From positions 434,001 to 498,000 of the forward strand of contig JARGXX010000080.1 in NCBI GenBank assembly GCA_030374765.1: a DNA stretch of 64,000 nt. The letters are read 5' to 3'. Within the stretch, counting starts at the first letter, position 1; each line of letters begins with the position of its first letter. Of this stretch, positions 33,560 through 43,842 are shown in pieces. The notes under the pieces are model-generated. The model worked only from the letters and a program-made list of their open reading frames with translations. It ran no database searches and was not told the origin of the DNA. Position numbers and translations under genes: made by a program. The stretch comes from Agarophyton chilense. Its lineage: Eukaryota; Rhodophyta; Florideophyceae; Gracilariales; Gracilariaceae.

Positions 33560-36500
33560 TACTAAGAATTAGAATGTGCCCATGAGCCAGATTATCCAGG
33601 AGTCGATCTCCTTGGAAAGTTCAAGTCGTACGCCACGATGATATCGCATGATCTGCGAAAGGTGGATATGAGTTTTATGTTCCAAGGTATCCTCTACTGG
33701 AGGAAACCCATACCAACGGACTCGATACAGTAATTCTCTGGTGTCTTCATGCTCTCAATGGTCGCATATGCGATCCATAACATACTCCTTGTCCTTTTAC
33801 AATGATTTAAATGTTGGCGCGAGATTCCTATTAACAGGTGGGAAACGTCATGGAGCGGACTTAAGCGTGTCTGTATTAGTAGTTTCAGCACCGATAAGCG
33901 TTTTCTTATCGACAAATTCTCGTCCTGATCGCTGGAGCAGTGTACGCACTCCTTCAGAAACCTTCTCAGCTTAAGAGCTCTTCTGTTTCTCATGCTCCAT
34001 AGACTTATACTTTTTCTCCTCCCTAACTACATCCGGGGATGCAATTTCTTCGGGTGACTCTAATCTGATGGCTATTTGGTTGAACTAGTGTCGCGGCGCA
34101 GTGGTGGTTGATGACTCATAGGATATTATAGGACCCCGCGGACCAGAACCAAGTTGAATATAAGATTGCGGCGTACCGTTTTGAACGGCTGATTTCGAGT
34201 CGGTCTCGACTTGTTTTTCCTTGGATGTCGGTTCTGCAGTCCTCTTTTTCTCTCCAGCGGGGTCATTCTTTCCTCTTTTGGGCGATGTAGTTCCATTTTC
34301 GTTGACTGCAGGCGTTTTTGACGATGGTTATTTCACCACAACAGGAGGCGATACCTCTTCTTTTTCTTCCTTACCATGAGAAATGGGAACCGATATGGGC
34401 AGAGAAGCTAGTTTCGCTTCACTTGACAATTCAGACTGAATCAGTAATGGCGCATTTCTGCGTACACTCGTCTCCCCTTCATTATGGTCAAAATCTAAAA
34501 TATCTTCACTAATTTCAAGTTGCGTTGCATATCCCGATTCTTCGGAAGATATTCGTGATTATTGTACAGAAGTGCTGGCAGTATAAAACCAGTAACTTTC
34601 ACCTCCGCTCGAGCCACTGGTGGTGGTTCACTTTCTTAGGTGTCCTTTAGGCTGTCGTGTTGCTGGTACGCCGCATTTGCGGCATCATTTCCACCAGATA
34701 CCTGGGCTTACTTTTGCGAGTCAGGCGCGACTTCAACGTGATCGCCCAATACACGTTCTACGTTCTCATCCGTCTTGATTACCACGGTTTCATCATTAAG
34801 GTCCACAACCTTGAATGGAATGGCCGCTCTCGACAAGAACTTATAACGAGATTATTTCCACGTCCCAGGTCTTTCGACGTGGAGGAAAACATGACATCTT
34901 ACTCGGATTACCGAATTTAATTTTCGCATTCGTGCGTCATGGTTTTGCGAATAAGAAGCCTGAGTTTTAGATAACGTTTTAGAGCCTTCTTTTGCTCTGC
35001 CATTCAATCCATTTCTCCATTTCAGATTGTAGTAGGTCGACGTCGGCGTTTTTATTTGTGTCTGGTCTTCGTGCACGAACGGTAAACTTAGAGGATTATA
35101 TAAGACCACAAGGTCGAAAGGAGCCATCTTCGTAGAGGTATGCACTTCTGCAATGTACGTGTAGCACAGAGTATCTTTACAAATTTCCCATTCTGTCGGG
35201 TAATCGGCGATGTAGTGTTGTAAAGCCGCTCTTAGCGTGCGTCTAAAACCCTCCACTCGACTGTTTCATTCCGGATGGTTTGTTATGGTGAATAAGTTTT
35301 GAATGCCCATAATGTAGCAAAAATTTTGAACGAACTTGTATACGAATAGCCTCTCATTCTCTGATAACAGAACTTCTAAAGACTCCTATACGAAAAAACG
35401 GTGTTTGGAAGAAGCCTGTGCAACTACGGCTGCGGTGATCAACTCAAAAGAAGAGACCATTTTATCTTCTAGAAGTGGTCGGTGATTAAAATAAGGTAGC
35501 GCTAGCCTCGCCATGAGCAAATCAATTCCCCTGACGTGTCGATAATTACATATTACGGAGGCTCTATCGGCTGGCACAATGTTCTCGGTTTTTGCTTTTT
35601 GAGCAGCTCCACGCAATTCTACGCATATGTTTTACAGAACTTTACTGTAACATGGCAGTTCTATGTCAAAATGGGAAAACTAGAATATCTTTTTAGATTG
35701 ATGAACAACATCGTTTCTCCTGGATGACCAAACAGTTTGCTTTAGTGCAATCAATATAGGATTCTGCTTCTCAAAATGTGTGGATTCAGGATTTTATTAT
35801 AGTTTTTGAAATGTATGCACAGCAGTTCTCAGAAATCGAGTTTAAAAAGACCATTCCTCTCATTAAGATAAACGAGAATCAACGCACAAAATTTATCAAC
35901 GTTCTTCCATCATAAGAGCTCAGAGAACTAGATGCGCTCGGGGTAAACTGAAAACATAGTATTTGCTGAGAAAAAACGGGTCTGCATCGCATTAATCATT
36001 AAATTTTTCTCGTTTCTCTTTTTCGGAAGATTTTGAATGAATGACCACGAAACCGAAAGATGTCCATTCATCTAAGTTTATATGGGTTTCGGACAATTTT
36101 TCGAGTCGCGATAACGCTTTGAATTTGACATTGAGCAATTCATCGTTTTAGTTATCTTTGAAATCGAAATCAGAAACAAGAAAATACATTTGAGTAAGAC
36201 GACCGTAGAGGTCTGATATTAACATTAAACATGTTGGAGAATAATGATCTGTGTTGGAGGAAAACGTTTTCTTTGGATATAATATCTACAAGTAGTTATA
36301 GTCCAAACGACTGCAAAATATTCCTTTTATGATACTGAATACTTTTTATCAGATGTTCTCTGCGATCTTGACGAGTAAAAAATGGGTTAACTAGGCACAC
36401 CCATTCAACGAGATCTTTTTCTGAAAAAAATCAGCTCTTAGCTCATTTTCATGTATGGAAAAAATTATTATTTTCTGGATTGAAAGATGATTTTGATGAG

Positions 36501-36600
36501 TCATGGCATATAAAATCTATCGGAAGGTCTGGCAATAACTTTGTTTAATTCTTAAAGTCCTTCTTATTAGAGGTTTTTAACCAAGGAAAAACTGTGTTAT
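33560..36600 (-). mobile_element. Fossil Ty3/gypsy element
   Basis: On the minus strand a chromodomain (YRVRWYGFPPVEDT core, about 33590-33790) is followed upstream by the C-terminal part of an integrase (about 34860-35256, with a HTSTKMAPFDL motif typical of gypsy integrases). Beyond it is heavily decayed, AT-rich pol sequence to about 36600. No LTRs could be paired. Many breaks are present and this copy is old. Confidence 0.6.
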
Positions 36601-36730
36601 TCGGGTTCTATTTTAGCTGAAAGCAATTTCGTCGCTTTAATCATGCATTTCAGTAGAGCTAAAATTTCTGACATTGAAAGATACGGGAAAATATAGCAAA
36701 CGGGCTACGATCCCGCGAACTAGAAATCCC

Positions 36731-36758
36731 ACTGTTTCTGGCGAAAAACAGAAACAGT
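36731..36758. other. Perfect 10-bp hairpin upstream of the accessory frame
   Basis: ACTGTTTCTG (36731-36740) and CAGAAACAGT (36749-36758) form a perfect inverted repeat with an 8-base loop. It lies about 80 bases upstream of the ATG at 36840. It could be an operator for a transposon protein or part of a terminal region. Function unknown. Confidence 0.5.
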
Positions 36759-36839
36759 TCTGCATGCACGCAGTGTCAAGATTCCCCCCAACAGGGGGTT
36801 TGCATCGGCAAAGCAGCACATGCACCTATAACCTTCACC

Positions 36840-37697
36840 ATGGCATCTCCTGCAACCGCCTCCGTTTCTCCCGCTCGCGAATGCGCGGCCCCGTTGAAGG
36901 AGTAGATCATCAGGCATATCATAGCACGCGATGCTCCAGTCCACAAAGTGAGGACACTGGAAGCTACTTGCGAACAAGTCTTGCAGGCTTGCCGTACCCG
37001 TCGCATCACGGATGATGTGATAGCTTCGCAGATAAACGATTATGGGATGTTCTGGAGTCGGTGGCGCATGGCAAAAACACAGGAGCGGCACGTGCAATAT
37101 CTCGCATCAAGAGTGCTGAAGCTCTCCGAAGCCGTGAAGATTCTGGAACTTGCCTCTGACGACGATGATGACACTCCACTGGCTGCTGTACGTTCTGGGC
37201 ATAAAGAGGGGGACACACAGCACATCTTAGACCAAGCCGCGATCGAGTAAAAGCACCACGCGAAACGCCGGATCGAATCGACGGATGACGACGCCGACAA
37301 GGCCATGTCCCGCCAGAGAGAGTCTCGTAAAGAGAAGAAGCACCGCATCGAAAAGAGGAAGGCTGAGTACGCGAACAAGAAATGGGAGCAAAAGCAGACG
37401 AACTTGCGTCAGATTGAAGAGCACCGTGCAACGGACGTGCAAAACTTGAAGACACAGACAATGACTGCAAACGCCGCCGCAGCGAGCGTGAAAATAGTGG
37501 CACGCTAGTGTGAGAAGTTTGGAGCGTTTCTCTCCATCTACGCAGGGCGGTACAAAGTTGCGAATTTGGAACCGACTACTCCGCTGCCTGCGCCGTTGGA
37601 AACGGAAACATTGGAAATGAACCTATCCTTTCTCAGCAAGAAGCCAACCGGCGAAAATGCTGCATCGACCAACGCGCTGACTGCTTCTAAAGAGTAA
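36840..37697 (+). pseudogene. Accessory frame of a DDE transposon, interrupted
   Basis: One reading frame from ATG 36840 (MASPATASVSPAREC) runs to TAA 37697. It is interrupted by three in-frame stops (TAG at 36903, TAA at 37248, TAG at 37506) but no frame change. The predicted product is about 285 residues, with an acidic DDDDD cluster followed by a long basic Arg/Lys/Glu-rich segment (37250-37440) likely to form a coiled coil. No Myb/SANT motif is visible, unlike the DUF6818 partner at 40469. It lies tail-to-tail with the transposase at 38073-39098, which suggests it is that transposon's accessory DNA-binding protein. This is inference from position. Confidence 0.5.
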
Positions 37698-38072
37698 AGA
37701 TGGTCTGGGAGGAGCCTGGCGGGGTCTGGGGCGGAGCCCCAGCGTGGTGTAGGGCACGAGCCCCCGAAGAATTTTCATGTCTCGACATGTACGTGTCGCA
37801 ATAAGTCAACTTAATGGGGGGTGAAGGTGGTAGAACCAGCGTGCGGAGGGATCGTGTTTGAAGCGCTCTATCGAAGTAAACTACTCATCGCTGCTTTCAG
37901 CCCGTTTCAGCTTCTCCCGGTATCGCTCTAGCGTCTGCGAGGGGTAGCCATGTCTCTCAAAGCGTCAGTTAGCTATCACCGCAGCCGTATTGAACGCTGT
38001 AGGGAACAGGAGTTTTCCCAGCGCCCACCTCCCGAGGATGATTCTATGCCGATTGATTATATACCCTATCCA
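37698..38072. other. Convergent spacer of the DDE transposon with GC-rich hairpin
   Basis: It lies between the two convergent transposon genes. A perfect hairpin CTGGGGC-GGA-GCCCCAG is at 37726-37742, soon after the accessory frame stop, and may help end transcripts. Nothing else coding. Confidence 0.4.
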
Positions 38073-39098
38073 TTACTCATCCACTGTCCTTTGCTTCTTT
38101 ATGTAGCGGTTGTGTGCGCCCCTTGATTGCCACTCGGTGCTCTCGTTGGCCTTGAAGGGCACCACCAGGTCCGCGTCACCAGCTAAGCCCATGTCTGCCA
38201 TACCGTGCTGCCCTTCGGAGAGGTATGCGTCGTGATTATGGTACACATCAGAGTCTACATAGAGCGTACGGTCGCTCTCTGACCCCTTGTCCGTGAGCTC
38301 TAGACGAATAAAGCGGCCGAATAGGTTGCAATACACGGGAAGTGCAAAGAAAGGGTTGCGCTTGTAACCGTCGAATGCCTGTTCTTGTTCATGGTCGTCG
38401 CCAGGCCTGAATCTCTTTGCGTTTTGACCATCTACGAAAAACACACACTGCGGTAATCCGAGAACGAGACCCTCCATCTCCTTCCGTTCATCTTCATCGT
38501 GCCAACGTATGAGAGAGTGGTCAACTGCTCGTAACGCTTTGAAGACGCCGAAGAGATTGTGGTGGAAGTAGTTAGAAAACGTACCACAAGACACGTCAAA
38601 CGTCATCGTGGCCCTTTCTACGACAAAACAGCCCTCGTTTGGGCCACATAGAAGGCAAAGGAAGAAAAAGAGTATCTCTACTGTCTGTAGTCTGCGCTTC
38701 CGATTTCGCCGCATGCTGTTTGCTTCATCGCTTAGCTCATGATGCATGTTCACGGGCTGCTCTTGTTCAGAGCGCACGAGATCCAAAAGGTCGTCCAACT
38801 TATCACGACTGAATTAGATGAGTCTATCAAAGAGACCTACTTCGGGATCGTCGTTTCGCACGCACGCATAGAACGCGCTGTGCTTGCATCGCGCGTATGT
38901 TTCCTTCGCGTGGCCATCGGCAGTTTGTCCACGACCAGGGTCTAAGAACTCTTCTTCTGAACTCGATACATCCTCCTGCTTTTGCATGCAGCGCGTGGCA
39001 TTAAGAGAGAAAGAATGGGCTAGAAGTTGGGCCGTGCGTGCTAAAATGGATTCAGCCTGCTGCATAAGCATCATTCTTATGATATCACCGTCGTCCAT
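38073..39098 (-). pseudogene. DDE transposase (PIF/Harbinger-like, DDE_Tnp_4 type), one nonsense codon
   Basis: From ATG 39098 (MDDGDIIRMML) a single frame runs to 38073, interrupted only by a TAA at 38814-38816. The N-terminal part is rich in Gln, Ser and Glu. The rest holds the DDE nuclease core. FFVDGQNAKRFRP carries the first aspartate, YKRNPFFALPVYCN is the usual second block, and the end GLAGDADLVVPFKANE resembles the GDxGY-PF block of DDE_Tnp_4 enzymes. Length (about 341 codons) fits the family. A single stop makes this a recent pseudogene. Terminal repeats were searched for on both sides but not found. Confidence 0.7.
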
Positions 39099-39105
39099 GG
39101 TCTAG

Positions 39106-39998
39106 CGTAAGTAGCAAATCTCGTGATTGGATTCGATGTGTCACGCACAGTCTCTGAGATACCAGCATAAATTGCTAGCGAGCTGTTATTCTGGAATACG
39201 AACAGCTGAAATACCGGCCTTTAGATTTATAAGATTGTTTCTTAGTTAGAAAGCTCTATAAAGCCTAAGTCTGAGATGTACCTTTTAATTATAATAAAAA
39301 CAAATTCGAACTGTTATTATATGAGTCCTATTTGAAATTTAGAAAAAATTCGTTCTTATGCCGCAATTTAGTACCAATACGATACAGTCCGCTCTTCACC
39401 ATCCAAAATAAAAAATTTTCGTCCGAAAAAATGACTCTCTTACAATTTGCAGAGCTTCATGTTTTTTACTCAAAAATAAATATAATTTGTATCTTGTTAT
39501 AAAACGATGTCCAGAAAAAGAGTTTTCCATTTTTTTGTGCGAAAATTGAATGTCAACATGCAATGTCTGTTTGAAATGTAAAGTTAATACGGACAGTTTT
39601 TGTTTTTTCTTCAAAAAGACTGTTGTTTTACATTTTGTTTTTAAACAGATATGGTGTTTTTCTTGGGTAGCTAATTTTTGAGATCTAACGATACACGTTA
39701 ATGTTGTCTACGGGTTCTGAAACTTCAAGTTGTTAGTGTCTATTGCTTTCTATTGTTATTTATAGTATTGGCTATCTGGTTGTGAGCTTTTTTTCTCTAA
39801 AAAGAGCCATGATAGCCATTATTATTCTCGGATGAAGTCGTTCCACGAAGCATGATACACGTGGACCTGTGTGCACTTGTGGTATGTGAGGTGAGCACAA
39901 GGTTTTGTTGTACTACTTTGGAACGGTTCATGTGTTTGCATGGACCTTGGTTTGGCGCCAAACCAACAACATATTTTAGGTTTATATTTGGGAGATTG
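39106..39998. other. Intergenic, no gene seen
   Basis: Very AT-rich, especially 39280-39800, with no frame above about 90 codons and no repeat recognised. It may include the unresolved right end of the DDE transposon. Confidence 0.35.
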
Positions 39999-40161
39999 TA
40001 CGATTCGGGGGGGGTGACTGCTTGCAGGAATAGAACAACCTGGGGGTGACAGGTGCAAACAACCCCAAAAACCGCTAAACCAAAACCCGAAAAACAACCC
40101 CTGCAGACAGTGTCACCCCCGGAGTCGTCTAAATCTGCAAGCTGTCACCCCCCAAATCGTA
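39999..40161. mobile_element. Nested inverted-repeat element (MITE-like), 163 bases
   Basis: The left arm TACGATTCGGGGGGGGTGAC plus TGCTTGCAG (39999-40027) is matched by the inverted right arm (40135-40161). A second inverted pair of the same GGGGGTGAC motif sits inside (40042-40050 and 40112-40120). The inner right copy also carries the adjoining GAGTCGT, so the terminal motif appears four times. It has no coding capacity. It behaves like a MITE inserted in, or built from, another of its kind. No clear target duplication. Confidence 0.6.
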
Positions 40162-40259
40162 TCATTTAGCCTTTATATTTTGGTTGACTTTGCAAAGCTT
40201 TTTACATGCTTCTTAGAAACGATCGAAATTCATTCAAAAATTGGTACTGATTACTCATT

Positions 40260-40287
40260 GGGTGAATGCAGAAATAATCAAACCACC
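40260..40287 (+). repeat. Left terminal inverted repeat of the Harbinger-like element
   Basis: It pairs with 42827-42854 in inverse orientation, 25 of 28 bases. Preceded by ATT. Confidence 0.85.
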
Positions 40288-40468
40288 AAAGCGCCAAAGA
40301 TTTGACACTGTTCAGAAATCCCATAGTACACCAGAAAGCCAAACAGAAAGCCAAATATTGGGGCCAAGGAGTAGACCGAAACCCCTGTGAACAAAGTTGC
40401 AAATTACATTCCAAAGCCCATGAATCTCCTTCACATCGCTCTCGATAGAACTCAGACCTTCACCCACT

Positions 40469-41371
40469 ATGAGCTCAACGACAGCCTCCGTCACCGTCTC
40501 CCCTTTCCGTACCGTTGCGCGTCCTCCCGCCGCTCTACAAACTGCTCCCGCCCCACCTGCTGCTCCTGTTTCTACACCTTCGACTAATGCATCCGCAGCA
40601 CCTAAACCTACTGCATTGCCTGCAGCGAACGGCAAACAGTCCCCTAGTAAAGGAGGCAAAGGACGTTCAGGCGCACCCAATTATAGTAGAGATGATATCA
40701 CATCCTTGCTCGACATCGTTGAAAAAGTAGAACCAACCGGTTCTATCTTGTGGGCATTGGTGGCTTCCGAATTTTCGCAGTGGAGCATTGCAAACGCCCG
40801 ACCGATTCGGGACCAAGATTCGCTGAAGAACAAATTTGACAAGCTGTGTAACGCGAAGAAAAAGACAGGCGATCCGTCTTGTCCGCCGGACGTACGACGT
40901 GCCAAAAATATTGGTCGTGAAATTCAAGGGAAGATTGCCGCAATCGTTTTGGGTGATGACAAAGAGCCTGATGCCGTAGATGTGGGGGAGAATTCTATCA
41001 CGGAAGGTCAGAAGAAGAGCCAGGAGAATGAAACTATCGGAGGAAGAGAGAAGAGACGTGCAGTTGGCGTAGGAGGGCTGACATCCAAGAGGGGAAAGAC
41101 AGAAGAGGTGTTGGTGGACAACGTGGAGAAAATGGCCGGGTTTATTGGTATGATCGCGAACTCAATGCACTCTGGGAATGATTCTGAAGCCCTAACCGCT
41201 ACGCAACAATATCTGATTGCAAACACCGTGAAGCAGGAGGTTAAAATGTTAAAAGATGAAGTTAATCAGAGCATGCATGACACACACGCTATGGTTGCTG
41301 GGATGAATTCGGTTCTCCAGCAGCTTGTGGCAAAGATATCCGGCGAGGGCTCGAGCGTGATTCTGCAGTAA
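40469..41371 (+). CDS. DUF6818 Myb/SANT-like accessory protein of the Harbinger-like transposon
   Basis: This intact 300-residue protein starts at ATG 40469. Residues 1-65 are Ala/Pro/Ser/Thr-rich and probably disordered. About 68-150 is the Myb/SANT-like DUF6818 domain: NYSRDDITSLLDIVEKV, two tryptophans at 95 and 105, RPIRDQDSLKNKFDKL, then KKTGDPSCPPDVRRAK. This domain is known from transposon-linked genes in oomycetes and algae. A basic stretch (about 190-212, with REKRR and KRGK) is a likely nuclear signal, and about 210-290 looks helical. By analogy with known Harbinger elements it should bind the transposon ends and bring in the nuclease encoded at 42697-41667. The unbroken frame next to a broken transposase suggests recent activity. 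Confidence 0.8.
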   Translation: MSSTTASVTVSPFRTVARPPAALQTAPAPPAAPVSTPSTNASAAPKPTALPAANGKQSPSKGGKGRSGAPNYSRDDITSLLDIVEKVEPTGSILWALVASEFSQWSIANARPIRDQDSLKNKFDKLCNAKKKTGDPSCPPDVRRAKNIGREIQGKIAAIVLGDDKEPDAVDVGENSITEGQKKSQENETIGGREKRRAVGVGGLTSKRGKTEEVLVDNVEKMAGFIGMIANSMHSGNDSEALTATQQYLIANTVKQEVKMLKDEVNQSMHDTHAMVAGMNSVLQQLVAKISGEGSSVILQ

Positions 41372-41666
41372 CAAAAAGAACCAGAGCGGTTCTCTACTTC
41401 CTAGCGTTTCCGCTCGCGCGGGCCCTACCATGCGAGGCTAAGTCCAAGTAAAGCTCGCCTGGTCGCATTCGCAGACTTTACTACTCGGGCAGGACCCGCA
41501 CTCAGGATGATTCGGGAGCAGCACCGTAGGTGGAAGAGATTTGATTGCGCTCCATTAGACGTGTGAGACAGTTCAATAAACGCACGGCGAGTTCTATGAA
41601 AATTCTGCGCTTCATCGAGTCGGATGTGAGTGTTGTCTTAAGGCGTTGAAACGGGCCTTTTATAGC

Positions 41667-42697
41667 TCAGATTCCCCACTCTGCGCTCTGTCTCTCACTC
41701 GGCATTACGCGTTGCATAATTAGATCTATAGCCGTAAGTTCTACCGACTCCGGTATGTCGCTCGTTTCATTTGCTTTGCGCGCACACAAAATCCTTCCAT
41801 TCGTACATGAGTTATTGTTACCAAACGCAGAGTCTCTCAATATAGCCATTCCTGCGAGAGTCATTTCGTCGGATAGCTTCGGGTAGTAGAAACCAGAAAC
41901 AACAGCAAGCTTTGTGTCATGCCAACTGTTCAGGAAATTTATTGCGGCATCAATTATCTCCCCAAAGGGGTTGAAGACAAAAACATTTGTGACTTCCTCT
42001 TGTTGTGTATAACCTTCGTAGTACGTGTTTTGCAAGTTGATATCTCCATAATTCTGGCATCTAAACCTTTCACCATCCGTAATACCAAACACGCCCTTCA
42101 GCAGCGGTCCGAAATGACGATTGTCTTCCATAAGTGCAGCAGAGGCTTTCTTTTCTTCTACAGTAGGCCATCGGATTTCAAAAAGCAGAGCTTGATCCTG
42201 ATTAATCGCTTTCAGTAGAACATCAAGTGAGTAGTCGAAACAAACACTCATTGACGATGGGAATATACCAAAAAAAGACACAGCTGATACATATGGCAGC
42301 TGGTCTACAGATAGTATAGCAAAAGTCCAAGCAAATCTACGGATATCATGATTGGTTTTTGTCTCTTTGTGGTATTGGTGGTTATGTAAAGGCTCCCGTA
42401 GATGCAGGTTGAACGAGTGGAGACGAACAGCGGCAGTAATGTCTGAAAGACAACACGACGTGTGAAATTAGTAACGACAATGAAATTACTGTCTGTACCA
42501 AGGTGCAAAAGTAGTTGCCATGGTGTTTCATCGCCTTCATTATTGGGGTGCAGCAGTCCCTGACGCTTGTGCTGAGCCAGTTTGTGGGACCTTTTTGGGC
42601 GTCTCGGACTTTTTCTTATCGTCACAAGGACGCTTATCGTGGTCATAAATGCTCCTACCGCCGCCGAACGAGCCGCTTTTGCCTGACGTGAAATCAT
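41667..42697 (-). pseudogene. PIF/Harbinger-like DDE transposase with one frameshift
   Basis: The N-terminal part (ATG 42697, MISRQAKAARS) includes LLHLGTDSNFIVVTNFTRRVF-like sequence typical of the region before the nuclease. The catalytic part follows in another frame. FGITDGERFRCQNYGD contains the first aspartate, NTYYEGYTQQ and VFVFNPFGEII the second block, and NSWHDTKLAV the SWHD motif. DSAFG and GRILCARKANE come near the end. The frame must change at about 42285-42310, where a run of seven T (minus strand) sits, so this is a likely slippage site. Total length about 340 codons fits the family. It converges on the DUF6818 gene with about 295 bases between stops. Confidence 0.75.
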
Positions 42698-42712
42698 TTC
42701 GTCACGTCAGGC
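42681..42712 (-). promoter_or_regulatory. Perfect 11-bp hairpin with the transposase start codon in its loop
   Basis: GCCTGACGTGA (42681-42691) and TCACGTCAGGC (42702-42712) are perfect inverted arms. The 10-base loop contains the transposase ATG (42697-42695). As RNA it could hide the start codon. As DNA the palindromic TGACGTGA sites could be an operator for a transposon-encoded or host factor. Confidence 0.55.
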
Positions 42713-42826
42713 GTTTGTCGGGCTGTTTGGAACTCTGAAAGAACCCTTGAAGGCTTTCAGAATGGCGGATTTGGTTCTGCACAGGTCAAATACTGAGCAG
42801 TTTTATTGGCTCAAATTTGACCAGGC

Positions 42827-42854
42827 GGCGATTTGATTATTTTTGCATTCACCC
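42827..42854 (-). repeat. Right terminal inverted repeat of the Harbinger-like element
   Basis: Inverse of 40260-40287 with three mismatches. Followed by ATT. Confidence 0.85.
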
Positions 42855-43842
42855 ATTCCATCCAAAGAGCTATAATGCGGTACTTAATTTGTGATGTATC
42901 TCAGATACATAATGCTCTCTGAGCTGCCGGTCTTATAAATATGAAGCCCACTGTATGAGGCCATCTGACCTCACATGAGGCCAATGGTCCTATAGAGAGT
43001 AGGAGGTGATTCTGAAATTTATTGCGAAGAGGAGCATCGGTGAGTCGGATGATTCTTCGAAGAGGAAGGCATGGACCAGGGACACGAGAGTGACTTGAAA
43101 GCATTCTTACAAATGACCGGCTTGGCTTTTTCAGTGAAAGAATGTTCCTTTAACCATAACATTGGCGCCATTTAGTGATGTTACATTTAATGAAGTATAC
43201 CCGCAAATAAGAAAGAGAAACCCCACTCTTTCGTGTTGTACTCTTGGCATCTCAGCACTCTCGGTGTGCAAGCGACGCTCAACTGCCGACATGCGAACAA
43301 AATTGATATACGGAGCTTAATACTGTTCAACGTCCAAAAGCCAAGGAAAGGCTAGTGTTACAGACTGCCACGGCTCCGGCATACGGGGAACGTTTTTAGT
43401 TAACGAGCATGAAAAAAACTCCATGGCTTGGCTTAAAACCTAACAAGAGCAGTATGGTTCCCATACATCCCCGCATCCCTGTTCGCTAATACATCAAACT
43501 AAAACTAAAGGAGAAAAGTGACAGTTGAGGCGAAAGAGCGATCGCAGAGTGATGCTATGTACTGGAAGGGGATCAATGTCAAGCTTGCAACGGGTCTGTC
43601 AGAATTGGGACCATTGATGGGCCGCGTCGAGAGACATTGAGGTGCAGATCTGAATTGCACGGCGTCACCGTTGAGTATGGATGGAACATGTTCAGCCACG
43701 AAAGGTCAAACTCAAAGCAACTCAGGCTCCAAGCAAGCTACAGCGATCCCGCTCGAAGGCAAAAACGGTTGCTGGCCTCTAATATGCGAAGGATGGAGTG
43801 GCAGTGAGCATTTGCCGGCCAAAAAAGGATCAGCTGTGCTAA
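42855..43842. other. Upstream flank of VTE6, no gene seen
   Basis: It has only short frames. The region 42890-43010 has a TATAAATA-like stretch and GAGGCC repeats, and a part (about 42968-42990) recurs inverted near 11620-11645, so a decayed LTR or repeat is possible here. Confidence 0.35.

Larger units (their letters stand above)
40260..42854. mobile_element. PIF/Harbinger-like DNA transposon, complete ends
   Basis: The 2595-base element has 28-base terminal inverted repeats beginning GGGTGAATGCARAAATAATC, matching at 25 of 28 positions. The left is 40260-40287 and the right 42827-42854. It is flanked by a 3-base duplication ATT (40257-40259, 42855-42857). It carries two convergent genes, a DUF6818 Myb-like protein (plus) and a DDE transposase (minus). 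A Myb-like plus nuclease pair and a 3-base duplication are defining traits of PIF/Harbinger. The transposase has one frame break, so this copy is probably not autonomous. Confidence 0.85.

Noticed and set aside
39999-40161. MITE arms as the left end of the Harbinger-like element
   Set aside because: The Harbinger terminal repeats were found at 40260 and 42854 with an ATT duplication. The GGGGGTGAC motif does not recur at the right end.
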